Assembly: GCA_003956705.1 (NCBI GenBank)
Contig: QZCP01000060.1
Coordinates: forward strand, 110,453 to 174,452
DNA length: 64,000 nucleotides
Origin: Brevipalpus yothersi
Lineage: Eukaryota; Arthropoda; Arachnida; Trombidiformes; Tenuipalpidae
Direction: 5' to 3'
The notes below the pieces were generated by a model, which saw nothing but the letters and a program-made list of their open reading frames with translations, was not told where the DNA came from and did no database searches. Of the stretch, positions 46,305 through 57,700 are shown in pieces. The position numbers and the translations under genes were made by a program. Each line of letters starts with the position of its first letter. Positions within the stretch are counted from its first letter, which is position 1.

Positions 46305-48719
46305 ATGGTTGATGGGTCAAATGCAAAGTTATCTGAGGAATATGAAGAAACACCGCCAATTATTGCTATTTATTGTTATATTAGTTATGTGATTCTCAAT
46401 ATTTTTGGTCATCTGCGTGATTTTTGTCGTCGCACTGGAATCGAAAGAAATAAAGCCAGTGTAGAACGTGGACGAGAGGTGGGTTTAATGATGATAATGT
46501 GTCAATTGTACAATGTATAATGATTCTACATGTGATCATTTCCCAAAACATGTATATTCCATGCTGTGATTGATTCAATCACACATGCATGATCCATTCG
46601 AATGATTGTCACTGTGTTTTTCATTGAGTAATTGATCGAATGTATTTTTCATCTTTTGTTCTTCCTCTTTATTTAATCACCTTACCAATTTTATCATTTT
46701 CCAGGGTTATGTGCCATTATACAAGAGTTATGAAAGTTTTTACACTCGCAATATTTACCGACGTATCTGTGATGGATGGAATCAACCGATTGTAGGAGTT
46801 CCTGGTGCCTACGTTGAGGTGCTCGATCGGGACACTGATGATTATAATTGGACATTCAGGTTGGTTAATCAAAAGATAGATATTAGGCTTGTGAAATCTG
46901 TTTAGCAGAATATAATTCTCGAAATATTCCAATCAAGCCAGTTAACAATAGCATGGAGAAGCTATCAGGTGTAAGGGTACAAAATAATAGATTATTACTG
47001 ACCAAAAAATTAATGCGCTCACAGTTTCTTGAGGGTTTCAGAAGGATTCATTCTCTATCTCTGAGTACCATTTGCTCTTAGTGATGATCTCCAAATGATG
47101 CTGATAAAGACTTTATCGAAAGATTTCCAGGTTCTTCAACTCGCTGCATCAATATGGGCTCTTACAATTATCTTGGTTTTGCGGAAAACACTGGAGCAAG
47201 GGCGGAGAAAGTTCATGCTTGTATTTCTCAGTACGGATCATCTGTTGGAACAACTCGACATGAATATGGTTTGTAGTATTATCAATACCTTAGAATGTCA
47301 TATTTGGAAGCTATCTAAGTGTAGCTGCTGCTTCCAGCTTTGTGGTGTGATCGCTTACAGATCTTATCTATTCTCAGGAACACTCGATATTCATTATGAA
47401 TTGGAAAAACTGATGGCACAATTTCTTGGCATGGAGGATAGTGTAGTTTTTGGTATGGGATTTGCCACTAATACCACCAACATTCCTACTCTGGCGGGAA
47501 AAGGTTGCCTTCTGATCAGTGATGAATTGAATCATGCTTCATTGATATTGGGTTGTCGATTAGCTGGATCATCGATCAAAGTTTTCAAGCATAATAGTGA
47601 GTAATAGTCAGAACTATTATTCATCAGTGTTGTGCCATAGAAATGTGCACATTTGTGAAGATATTTCAATATTTACTCACGACCTAAGTCTCAAGTATTG
47701 ATTCTTCATATATTCAACTGTCTTTTCCTGTAGATATGAGAGATCTAGAGCAAAAAATTGTAGAAGCTCTGGCTGATGGACAGCCAAGTACTCACAAGCC
47801 ATGGAAAAAGATCATCATTGTGGTCGAAGGTGTATATAGTATGGAAGGTTCAATAGTTAATTTGCCTGAAGTTGTTCGTCTCAAGAAAAAGTACAAAGCG
47901 TATCTGTATGTTGATGAAGCTCACAGTATTGGTGCTCTTGGTAAATCAGGACGAGGAGTTTGTGATCACTTTGGAATTGCAACATCTGAAATCGATCTCT
48001 TGATGGGTACTTTTACCAAAAGTTATGGTTCTGCTGGAGGATATGTTGCTGGCAAAAAAGAACTGGTAGATCATTTCAGAGTGAATTCTCATAGTTTTGC
48101 TTATGCAAGTAGCATGGCAGCTCCAATAGCTCAACAGATCATTTTAGTGTTGAGAACAATAATGGGACAAGATTCTGGTAGCGAAGGTATTTTCTTAATC
48201 ATGTTAACTTAATCAGCTATTTGTTGATCATACAATTCTTCTCCAACTATTCAACTACAGGCAAGGATCGTATTGCTCAACTTGCTCGCAATTCAAGATA
48301 CTTTCGACGAAAATTGAAACAAATGGGGTTCATAGTATATGGAAATGATGATTCGCCTGTAGTGCCTCTACTTATTTTTTTTCCTGGTAAAATAAGGTGA
48401 ACTTCCATTTCCGATGACCGCAGATATCCTTTATAAGATTTTGAGAAAGAAAAATTTAATTGAATCCAATATTAATGTGATAATGCTTTCTTTTTTCAGA
48501 GATTTCATACTAAAAGCCAAGAAGCTCGGTGTTGCTACTGTTGGAGCTGGTTTTCCAGCTACACCTCTGGTTGAATCTCGTGTTCGTTTCTGTTTATCTG
48601 CTTCGCACACCAAAGAGATGTTGGACAAAGCTCTGAAAGTTATCGATTACGTGGGTGATAAATTAGCTCTAAAATATTCTCGTCAACCATATGATCCACT
48701 GAAAGTGATCTCTTATTAA
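46305..48719 (+). CDS. SPTLC2: Serine palmitoyltransferase subunit 2
   Basis: SPTLC2 is the catalytic, PLP-binding subunit of the ER enzyme that condenses serine with palmitoyl-CoA, the first step of sphingolipid synthesis. Seven exons, 46305-46478, 46705-46859, 47123-47268, 47378-47596, 47734-48186, 48261-48396 and 48500-48719, join in phase to 500 aa. A membrane segment is near the start (YCYISYVILNIFGHLRDF). Conserved blocks are INMGSYNYLGFAENTGA, DELNHASLILGCRLAG, VVEGVYSMEGSIVNLPE and VDEAHSIGALGKSGRGV. The Schiff-base Lys lies in GTFTKSYGSAGGYVAGKK. Exon 3 needs the acceptor at 47121-47122 (GAAAG|ATTTCCAG); the more obvious CAG eight bases later would break the frame. Confidence 0.96.
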
Positions 48720-49190
48720 TTATAACCAGCATCTTTAATTAATTCTAATTTTAACTCGATATACGATTCTCTGATAAATTGATTTTTCCAGTTTCCTGTC
48801 CATAAGTCTTTTTGACCACTCGCTATCATTTGACAAATTTTTGCTTGTCAATTAGCTATGCAATATCAATCATTTAAAAAAGCTCACTTAATTAAAAGCT
48901 CAATACTTCATCTGATTAATTCTTCCAGTCTTTTCTCTCGTTTCTATATATGTGACCTCTCCCAATCAACCTCCTTTAATCAAAGAGTTTTCGCTTCAAG
49001 TGTCCATGTCGTCTCGATGAATAATTAAACAATTAAACAAATGAAATATATCCAAAATATTTATTTCACAAATTGTTATTTGAAATAAGCTTTACAGGGG
49101 GAGGGAACATATTCAATATGGTTAGTAATAATGTTGACCTAGCACAGATAATTTTGAGATCTTGTGGTTATTTTTCTAAAATTTCTCTTA
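48720..49190. other. Convergent 3' spacer, SPTLC2 / BAF-like
   Basis: This 471-bp A-T-rich spacer lies between two stop codons. No gene is seen. Confidence 0.6.
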
Positions 49191-49521
49191 TTAATAATCT
49201 TCTCCCCATTCATTTTTGTAATGGTTGAAGCTTTGTAGCACCATATCTCTTAAAAGCCGATTGAGCCCGAATCCTTTTCTCAGCCATTCATCGAATATGA
49301 ATCCATCTTGTTCGAGAAATTCATCATAAAGATCCCTAGCCTTAGGAATCAATAAAGATTTAGAAAGAAAATTGTTTAAGTTAGGTAACAAAACTTACTC
49401 TTTCAAATCCTTTAGCGCTCAATTTAGAGGCTGTTGCTGGTCCAATACCTGGCACCAAGTGGACACCTTTTGATCCCATCTTTCTAGCAACAAATAGTTG
49501 CTCTTTGGCCGTTATGACCAT
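49191..49521 (-). CDS. Barrier-to-autointegration factor-like protein
   Basis: Two exons, 49399-49521 and 49191-49340, join in phase (AGA|GCT) to give 90 aa, the length of animal BAF (89 aa). BAF is a DNA-bridging dimer that links chromatin to LEM proteins and lamins. Column by column the protein follows BAF: MVITAKEQLFVARKMGSKGV, then VPGIGPATASKLSAKGFERA, which is the helix-hairpin-helix DNA-binding motif, and DLYDEFLEQDGFIFDEWLRK. The C-terminal helix is less conserved (SFNHYKNEWGEDY) and the cysteines of BAF's C-terminus are absent. Identity is low enough that this may be a BANF2-type paralogue rather than the essential BAF. Confidence 0.85.
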
Positions 49522-50291
49522 GGTGGTCACTCTGAAATAGATAGGTTAATAATTGAGGTTTACATCTTCATGCACAAATGGTAATCACACCTACATTTGT
49601 TCAAAGATTTACCTGAGAGAGCAGTGGAAAGTGTAATTATGTAAAAGCACAAGGAGTGTAATTCGTTGGCTATTCCAGCAGTCTGCTCCATATGCTCTCT
49701 CTCTCATTTTACTCATCGAATGGCTTGAGATTTTTTTTCTCATATTCTTATAAACTTTCTCCCATACCTCCATATCTTCTCTTTTGATGAGAATTAACAT
49801 TCCAAATATTCTATACTCAATGATCACCGACCTATGAATCATGATTCTTTTTTGCCATGAATATCAAGTTCTGATTAGTCGCTTAGATGAGGAGAAAGTA
49901 TGGAAAAGAAAAGTTACGAAAGACTGAGAAAAAAAAATCACTCAATTTAATCAATCTGTCTCAATTTCGAGCTTAACATGCCTGAAGGATTCTCTCTGAA
50001 CGAAAAATTTCGAGAAACACACATTTTTTGATCAAATTTTAATCAATTTCGTTGATCCCAACGAACATGAAAGTATTTTCACCGGAATTCGAAGAATGCC
50101 AAAAGTATGTGCTTCCATCTGATGCTGTGATGATGCTGTATGTTGATGCGGCAAAAAAGTGTGTAAATGTTTTCATTTTTCGCTTGTGTGTTGTAAAATT
50201 GTGTGAATATGTTGCGATGTGATGGCAATTTTATTTGATTATAAACATTATTATTATTACTATTATCATCATTATATACTGATCAATCATT
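49522..50291. promoter_or_regulatory. Divergent spacer, BAF-like / ANKRD13C
   Basis: This 770-bp A-T-rich spacer lies between two divergent starts. A 77-codon open frame on the minus strand (49609-49842) has no family resemblance and is probably leader or spacer. Confidence 0.45.
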
Positions 50292-51819
50292 ATGTCCAAA
50301 GATATTATATGTGACGATGAATATCCACTTCATCAGTGTGTTTTCTATAATAATCTAAAACAATTGACCACTATATTGAGTAATCATAGCCACCCAATTG
50401 ATGCCAAAGATGTTCACGGTAATACCGCATTACATTTGGCGGTCATGCTTGGCCACAAGGAATGTATACAATTATTATTGGCCCATGGTGCACCGGTTAA
50501 GTTAAAAAATAATCAAGGATGGAGTCCATTATCTGAAGCGATCAGTTATGGTGATCGGCCAATGATCACCAGTTTACTGCGTAAACTTAAGCGTCAATCT
50601 CGTGAAGCCATGGAAGCTCGTCGAGGTGATCTGGTGAGAGCCCTTGAACAAATGGGTGATTTTGTGATGACTTTAAAGTGGGATTTTCAAAGTTGGGTAC
50701 CACTTGTGTCCAGAATGTTACCCTCAGATGTGTGTAGGATACACAAAAAGGGTTGCTGTATTCGCTTGGATACCACTCTAGTCGATTTTAGTGAAATGAA
50801 ATGGGAACGTGGCGATATTAGTTACATTTTTCGTGGTAATGCTAAGCCTTCACTGTCATTGATTGTGATGGATAATAGGTCTAAAGTATATCAAAAATTG
50901 CGTCATGAAGAATCGGAAGCCGAAATAGAGGATGAAGTAGATGTATTAATGTCTAGTGATATAGTTGCCGCTCAGATATCGACCAAAAGTATCACATTTA
51001 CTCGAGCTCAATCTGGATGGTTATTTCGTGAAGATAGAACTGAAATGGTTGGCCAATTTGTTGCTGACTTTTATCATATTGGTGGTCTATATTTTGAGTC
51101 ACGAAAAAGACGTGAACATCTGACAAACGAGGATTTACAAAAAAATAAAGCCATCATTGAGAGTTTAACTCGTGGTAATGTATCAAATGGTCTTCCCATT
51201 GACAATTACTCGGAGCCACCGCCGAGACGAAAATCGCTACCTCCACCACCTAAATGTAAAGTAACGTGGGAAGAGTATATCAATAGTCCTCCCAACAAAC
51301 CGCCAACACTTGGTAGGGAAATAATTTGCAAGGGTAGCATCAAATCTCTCAAAGCAACATTGGCCATGGTGAGTAATTGATTTGTTTTGTTTATTATTTG
51401 GATACACATCTCATTTCCTGTCTGTTTCTCTATTAACCTTTTATGATGATATCTTATATTTTCTTACTTTGCATCATGCAGAATGAAGAGTTTCCCATGT
51501 CTATAAGCTCTCTTCTAAATGTCTTGGAAGTTATCGCATCATTCAATCATTTCGAAAAACTCAGAGAATTTGTTCAAATGAAACTACCACCTGGTTTCCC
51601 GGTCAAAATAGGTGAGTCATGGTGATGATACTTTTCTTGTGGAAAAAAATTTTCTATTCACATTTTTACCTTTTTTCCTCTCTAGATATTCCAATCCTCC
51701 CCGCTGTTACCGCTCGGATAACATTCCAAGATTTTCGTTTTGATGACAATATTCCGGATAGTAAATTTGAAGTACCTCGTGATTACACTTGGGATCCTAA
51801 TAGATTTCCTGAATTCTAG
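50292..51819 (+). CDS. ANKRD13C: Ankyrin repeat domain protein 13C
   Basis: ANKRD13C is an ER-associated protein that retains and stabilises G-protein-coupled receptors during synthesis. Exons 50292-51368, 51482-51611 and 51686-51819 join in phase to 446 aa. Ankyrin repeats occupy about residues 10-105 (DVHGNTALHLAVMLGHKECI, NNQGWSPLSEAISYG). The GPCR-chaperone domain follows, with LKWDFQSWVPLVSRMLPSDV, CCIRLDTTLVDFSEMKWERG and SGWLFREDRTEMVGQF. A Pro-rich, basic link (PPPRRKSLPPPPK) precedes TWEEYINSP. The ending VPRDYTWDPNRFPEF is specific to the C member. The ubiquitin-interacting motifs of ANKRD13A/B/D are absent, as expected. Confidence 0.96.
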
Positions 51820-52636
51820 TTGAACGATATGAATATTTATATCCCCACGTTCATGGGCATTTTTAAAAAAATTTTTCTCACTCTTCTATTTCACCATCAC
51901 CTGGCGCTCTTCTTTTTTCATTCATGTCATCAAGTTATCACAGCATTGTTTTGTATTTCCCCAGTCACTATAATATTTGTTCATCTCGATTAGCATACAT
52001 TTCTGGTTGCAATAAGTCACCTTCGAAGATAAATTCTGAATAAGCGAGTCCAATGATAGACACAGCATCAAATGTAATTAGCTCAAAGTTAAACCTCACT
52101 CAAAGCCATCCTCATTCACCAGAAATGCATTACCATTCGAATGTAAACCAAAACAATATTTAAAATGTCAAATAACATTTAGGTAGTTTCAATCACTTTG
52201 GAACAATAAAGTGAAAGAATTTCGCATCTTGTTGACTATACTTGAAGAATAATTCTGATCAATTCAAAGCATGTATAACTTTTCATGGTTCTAACATACT
52301 ACCGCCCTGACTCTACCTACGACCGATCCTAGATTATAGATCCTCATGAATTCACAACCGAATGGAATAACTGCCAAAGAATGGATGCATTTATATTTAT
52401 TTGCTTGTCTCGTTGAGAGTTTAGGAATCGTATACGAGTGTGCTTTTCGATTTCGAAGAAAATTGAATCAATTTTAATATAAGATGAATGTTCTCACAAA
52501 ATTTAGACGAACTTTAAATTATTTATCATTTCAGAGATGAAATATTCTTTTCAAAAAGAATATACTTAGTGTTTTTACCATGGAAGATGAAAAGATATCA
52601 AGAGGAAATAACAATTTGCCGATTAGGATAGAAGGA
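51820..52636. other. Convergent 3' spacer, ANKRD13C / LIN37
   Basis: This 817-bp A-T-rich region lies between two stop codons and contains several AATAAA-like hexamers (for example near 52206). No gene is seen. Confidence 0.55.
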
Positions 52637-53553
52637 TCATGCGAGATGATTATTCGAAATGAGTGTCAGTCTATCATCTTCCAGAACAGATACTGGTACC
52701 ACAGAGATATTTTGTTGAGACGACCTAGAGCATAGATCAATTTTTTGGAATGATAATGTTAGTTTTATGAAAATTGACTCACTTATTTGAATGTACTTAC
52801 AGTTCATCGATGAGCCTGAAACATTCATTGTATCTTGTTTGACTTTTAAGAGAAGCTTCTCTCCATTGATTTCGAACATCACGCCAGCGACTCATATTAA
52901 CTTCATAAAGTTTTTCAATCGAATCATCTGCCAAAGAATTTATGCCGGCGTCTATCTCTGATTCTGTTGCTTGAGACTCTGTTTTAGGAGGTAATCGTGG
53001 ATCAATCTCATTGCCATCACTATCCAGTGGCCATGGGTCAGGTTCGGGAAGCAAGTAGACATCTTTCTCGAATGTTTTGATATCCATTTCTTGCATATCA
53101 GATTCTTTGAGGAAATCATTTGAGACTGTATCATTCAGTATCCATGCACGACATAGAGGATACAATGGAGGATCAGAATTGGGATACTTTTTACAAAATT
53201 CAGCCAAATCAACTCCTCGATCAAACAATTTAAGTACACACTTGGATGCTCGAGTATATTCATCTTCTCTCGCTCTTTTCCTGGATCTTGTACTGAGGAA
53301 AAAAGAGGAGGCATTAACAATCGATCAATAATGTAAAAATTCTCAACGAAGAAAAAAGATTATCAATCAAACACATAATACAAAACTCTTACCTTCGAGA
53401 AACTCGAGATCTTTTAGTTTTTAGGGATGATTGGAAAGCATCATCATCATAATAATCTTCATTATTAACATCTCCTCTTGTGATACTAGTCAGCAAATCA
53501 TCCAATTTAAGACGAGCCGAACCCAATTCATCGTGACGGTTACGTCTCATCAT
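52637..53553 (-). CDS. LIN37: LIN37, MuvB core subunit of the DREAM complex
   Basis: LIN37 is part of the MuvB core that, with E2F4/DP and p130-type proteins, represses cell-cycle genes. Exons 53393-53553, 52801-53292 and 52637-52724 join in phase to 246 aa, the length of the human protein. Diagnostic segments are the N-terminal helix RLKLDDLLTSI, the basic linker KTKRSRVSRRSTRSRKRARE, VLKLFDRGVDLAEF, PLYPLCRAWI, DVYLLPEPDPWP and the C-terminal block NMSRWRDVRNQWREASLKSQ. The tail after LIDEL (SSQQNISVVPVSVLED) is not conserved. It is divergent from DOT1L across 1.16 kb. Confidence 0.94.
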
Positions 53554-54710
53554 TGCCACCTTTGTCAAATCTTACCAAACCACTTGCAAGAAACACACGT
53601 CAGTATAAATTACAATATCAATGATAAAAAAAATCAAATCAAAAATTGGCACCAAATAATAATATTCTAGCCCTCTGAATTGCCGATTGATTAATACACA
53701 TGTATTATACTGTCACCAAAATTATCACACACGCACACAATCAAAATCATGCGACAACATCAACCAATGATCTGAAATGATTGTAGAGTCCAATTAAGAT
53801 CACCACTAACTGAATCACAGTGATCTCGATAAATTAATCAAATCAGTAAATCCAATCAACTTGATCATCAACCGGAATGTTGACAATTCAATTTAATTTT
53901 TCACTTTTTCCAATCAGAACGCATTACAAGTGATCGGTCACTTCACAGATGGCACTACAATAGAAAATGACGTAAGTAGTTGCGTTCATTGACTTCATCT
54001 GTAGCACTGCTGCAACTGAGCTGCTAATATTTCCATAGAAGTAAGAGGCTTGTACAAGTCTTTTTTGATAGATATACTTCAGCTGGATTTATATATTTAA
54101 GTTAATTTTAAATCAATTATGTAATTTATTTGGTGTAATAACTCATTTTCTCATTTATCAATTATGAGTACACAAATCGTTCGGAATAGTCATCCACAAT
54201 TGATATGGACTATGAGTTTATAATATCTTCGCTACAATAGACTGCCTTCAAATTGTGTGTGTGTGTATAAATTGTACTTGGTGTGGTTTGATGTGTGTGT
54301 GTGTTTCTATCGCTTAATGATTATTATTATATCATCCTTCATCAAACCTTCCATCCTTGTTTTATATAATACTTCTACCACCGTCGATTACCTTACTCTT
54401 TTTTGCTCATTTACACATTTATAAATATATATACATATACACACACAACCGCCATTTTGCGAATCTAATCAATCTAATCATCAGTCATACCTCCGGTTAA
54501 ATTGTGATTACTTTGATAAATTTTTCAGAGAGAGAAAGAAAAAAAGGTATAGAAAACGAGAAGAGTGGATTTATAATCCGTCTAATTGTGGCCATCTTAT
54601 TCATACGCACACAACAAGCACCTCAAACACACATTCACATTCACACACCTCTCTTTCTTCATCAAGATTGATAGAGAATTGATATAAAAAGTCCAAGGAT
54701 ACACTGCCCT
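53554..54710. promoter_or_regulatory. Divergent spacer, LIN37 / DOT1L
   Basis: This 1.16-kb region must hold two promoters and leaders; (GT)n tracts occur near 54260 and 54300 and CA-rich DNA near 54600-54650. I looked for an upstream DOT1L exon encoding the missing N-terminal helices and found none. Confidence 0.45.
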
Positions 54711-57700
54711 ATGATGCCTGAAGGTGAACGCGTTTCAGTGGATACTCTACGATTAATAATACAAAAATCATATAATCAAGCTGTTACTGAGCCGGAAAAA
54801 TTGAATGATTATGAACCGTTTTCACCTGAAGTGTACGGTGAAACATCATTCGATTTTATACTGCAAATGATAGAACAAATACCGATCACTGAGAACGATG
54901 TTTTCATTGATCTTGGTAGTGGTGTTGGTCAAGTAGTGCTTCAAGTAGCTGCCTTAACCAAAGCTCGTATGTGTATTGGTATTGAGAAAGCTGATGTTCC
55001 TGCTCGCTATGCACAAGATTTGGAGGAAGCATTCAAAAATTGGATGGATATACATGGTGGAACATATGGAAACTTTAAATTGATTAGGGGCGATTTTTTT
55101 GATGAACGTTTTAGAGAGCTCATCAATAATGCTACATTCATATTTGTGAATAATTTCGCCTTTGGACCAACTGTAGATCATAAATTGAAGACTCGATTCG
55201 CAGATATAAGAGATGGAGTCAGAATTGTGTCATCAAAGTCATTTTGTCCACTAAATTTTCGAATAACCGATCGTAATTTAAGTGGTAAGTGGTGAAAAAA
55301 ATTTATTCTTCTCTTTCTCTTTCTCCTTTTACACATACACACATTTTTTCTCTACGTTCTGTTTCATTATTCTCGTTGTCAAGCCATGAATTGAGTCCAG
55401 TTTTTCCCTCCTTTTCCCTCACTCCACTTGTCAATTTTGATGAACCTCACGTCATTAGTTCATACATCTGGTTCTTACTAGTATTCTTCCTGCCGATTGT
55501 TCTTCTTTCATCATCAGCTTCTGATTTTTTCCCATCAAACTCTACCTTAGCTATCGACTACTACTCGAATAGAATGTACATTGGCGCTCTCTTACCCTAG
55601 GACCACTGCTAGTTTCTCTCTCTCTCTCCCATACACACATTGTACCTGAGACCATTCAGGCCAGGAAACCCTCTTTTTTTCTCCACTCACTGACTTACTT
55701 TTACCTCTTAGCTAGCCACTGAGTTTGAGTAGTAGAGGGAGAGAGAGAGTGTGTATGTGTACAGTACTTACAATAGAGGAAGCATTAAAGGCAGGAAAAA
55801 GGCAGCAGAGATAGTGAAAGAGAAAAGAGAGTCTTTCGTCAGAAAGAATGCTACACACACACACACTATCATCAACACAGAATCATGTGCTGTATATTCA
55901 CTTATTCTGAGCAGAACAGAATTCTATCTCATAGGTTATATATCTACGAGAATATATTTACACACATATACGGACCCAGAATTCTGGTTCAATTGGCTTT
56001 TCTTATACTCCTTGTATCGATCGATTTTTGAGCATCTCCCTCCTAATGATTCGCTCTTCTTTCCCAAATCTCTCCCCCTTGCTCTCCTTCTCTCTTACTC
56101 TCTTTCTTTTTCTCTCTCTTTATCTCTCTCTCTTTCTCTCCCTCTCTCTCCTCACCCCGCTTGAACCTCCATCTTCAACGGCATCCCCCCAACACCAAAA
56201 CCAACCTCATCACGATGCGTAGATATTGGGACTATTATGCATGTTCGTGAAATTCAGCCTCATTTTAAAGGCTCTGTTTCATGGACTGGTAAATCTGTAT
56301 CATATTATCTACACACTATTGATCGACGTAAATTGGAAAATTATTTTCTCAACATGAGAAATCCAAAGAACAAGGTAAGTAATGTTGTTGATTTGATTTC
56401 TCTATTTGTCAAACATAGCTGTCCCCGTTATGATATCATGTTGTTGTTTTCATTTTATACATGCATATACATGTACATGTATGTGTTGCTATTAGATATA
56501 CATTTAAGTATGTGTTTAAGAGTGTGTGTTTACCTTAATTCACACATCTATAATTACTATAATAGTTTATGTTCATTCTTATGTAGCTTCCTTTTCCTCT
56601 CTCAATTATTTACTCCTAATTGTTTAACTAAGATAAGTTGTTTAAGATGTCTAAGATGTTTTCATTTGCTATATTCTATATAGAATATCGATGAAAATGG
56701 TAAAAATCGCCGCTCCAATAATAGAGTGAACCATTCAAATGGTAACTCTAATGATTCAAATTCAGATGATTCTTCCAAAGGTAAAGATGAATCTTTTTTT
56801 GGGCCCACTACACGAAGAGCCTGGTCAGAATGGGTTCATAGTCAACATCGTGATAATAACTCCAACAGCAATCAATCGTGTGGTACTGCTAATACTCCTT
56901 CCTGCGAGACTGGCTATCATTCCGATAGTAAGACGAACCAAAATCAACAGCAGAAGTCTTCTTCTTCACGTCCTGGTAGGACTAGAAAATATTCTCCCGG
57001 TGTAACTGCTGTGGTTCGACGTGCAGCCAAAAATAATTCATCTCGAGGACGTCGCACTGGTCGAAGACGTAAAGATGGAAAGGGAAGAAAATCTGTCAAC
57101 TTCAATGGCCTTGATCTACTGCATGCCCAAACTGTTCTTAGCATAAAAAACAATGCTGGTACCCGCACTGAGCCAGCACCAGGTTGTGTGGATCAATCGC
57201 TAGATGAGGTCAGAAAGGCAGACTTCTCAACAGATCTGGTTGATAAATTGTCTTCGTCCAACAAGAAACAGAAATTCTCTAGACCACCTTTGACAAACTC
57301 CTCCAATGTTAATGGTGAATCTGGGAATTCCAATCTTTATCCAAATTGTACAAATTTCACCTCCACCACCAATTCCATGCCTCATGAAAAACATATTTCT
57401 CCACCCTCTCCATCATCCCTCTCCTCGGAAACATCAGATTCCACTTCTATTTATCAGTACAAACCAATTGATGCAGAGAAAATGTTTACCTTTGAATCAG
57501 CTCTGGACTCGTTTCTTGCACGAACCAAGCAGGAATTCATCAATTACTTCACACATGTTCACACTCCTGATGGTCGATTGACACTGGAGAAGAGCATCGA
57601 AGATGAAAAACAGCGAAATATGCGACTATCTTCCCAAATCGAGATACTTGAGCGTTCCATCAACAATCTTCTCCAAAAAGGTGTTTGTTTGTTGAAATTA

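Noticed and set aside
47131..47268. SPTLC2 exon 3 entered at the strong CAG ending 47130
   Set aside because: That acceptor gives the wrong phase; the AG at 47121-47122 preserves the frame into INMGSYNYLGF.
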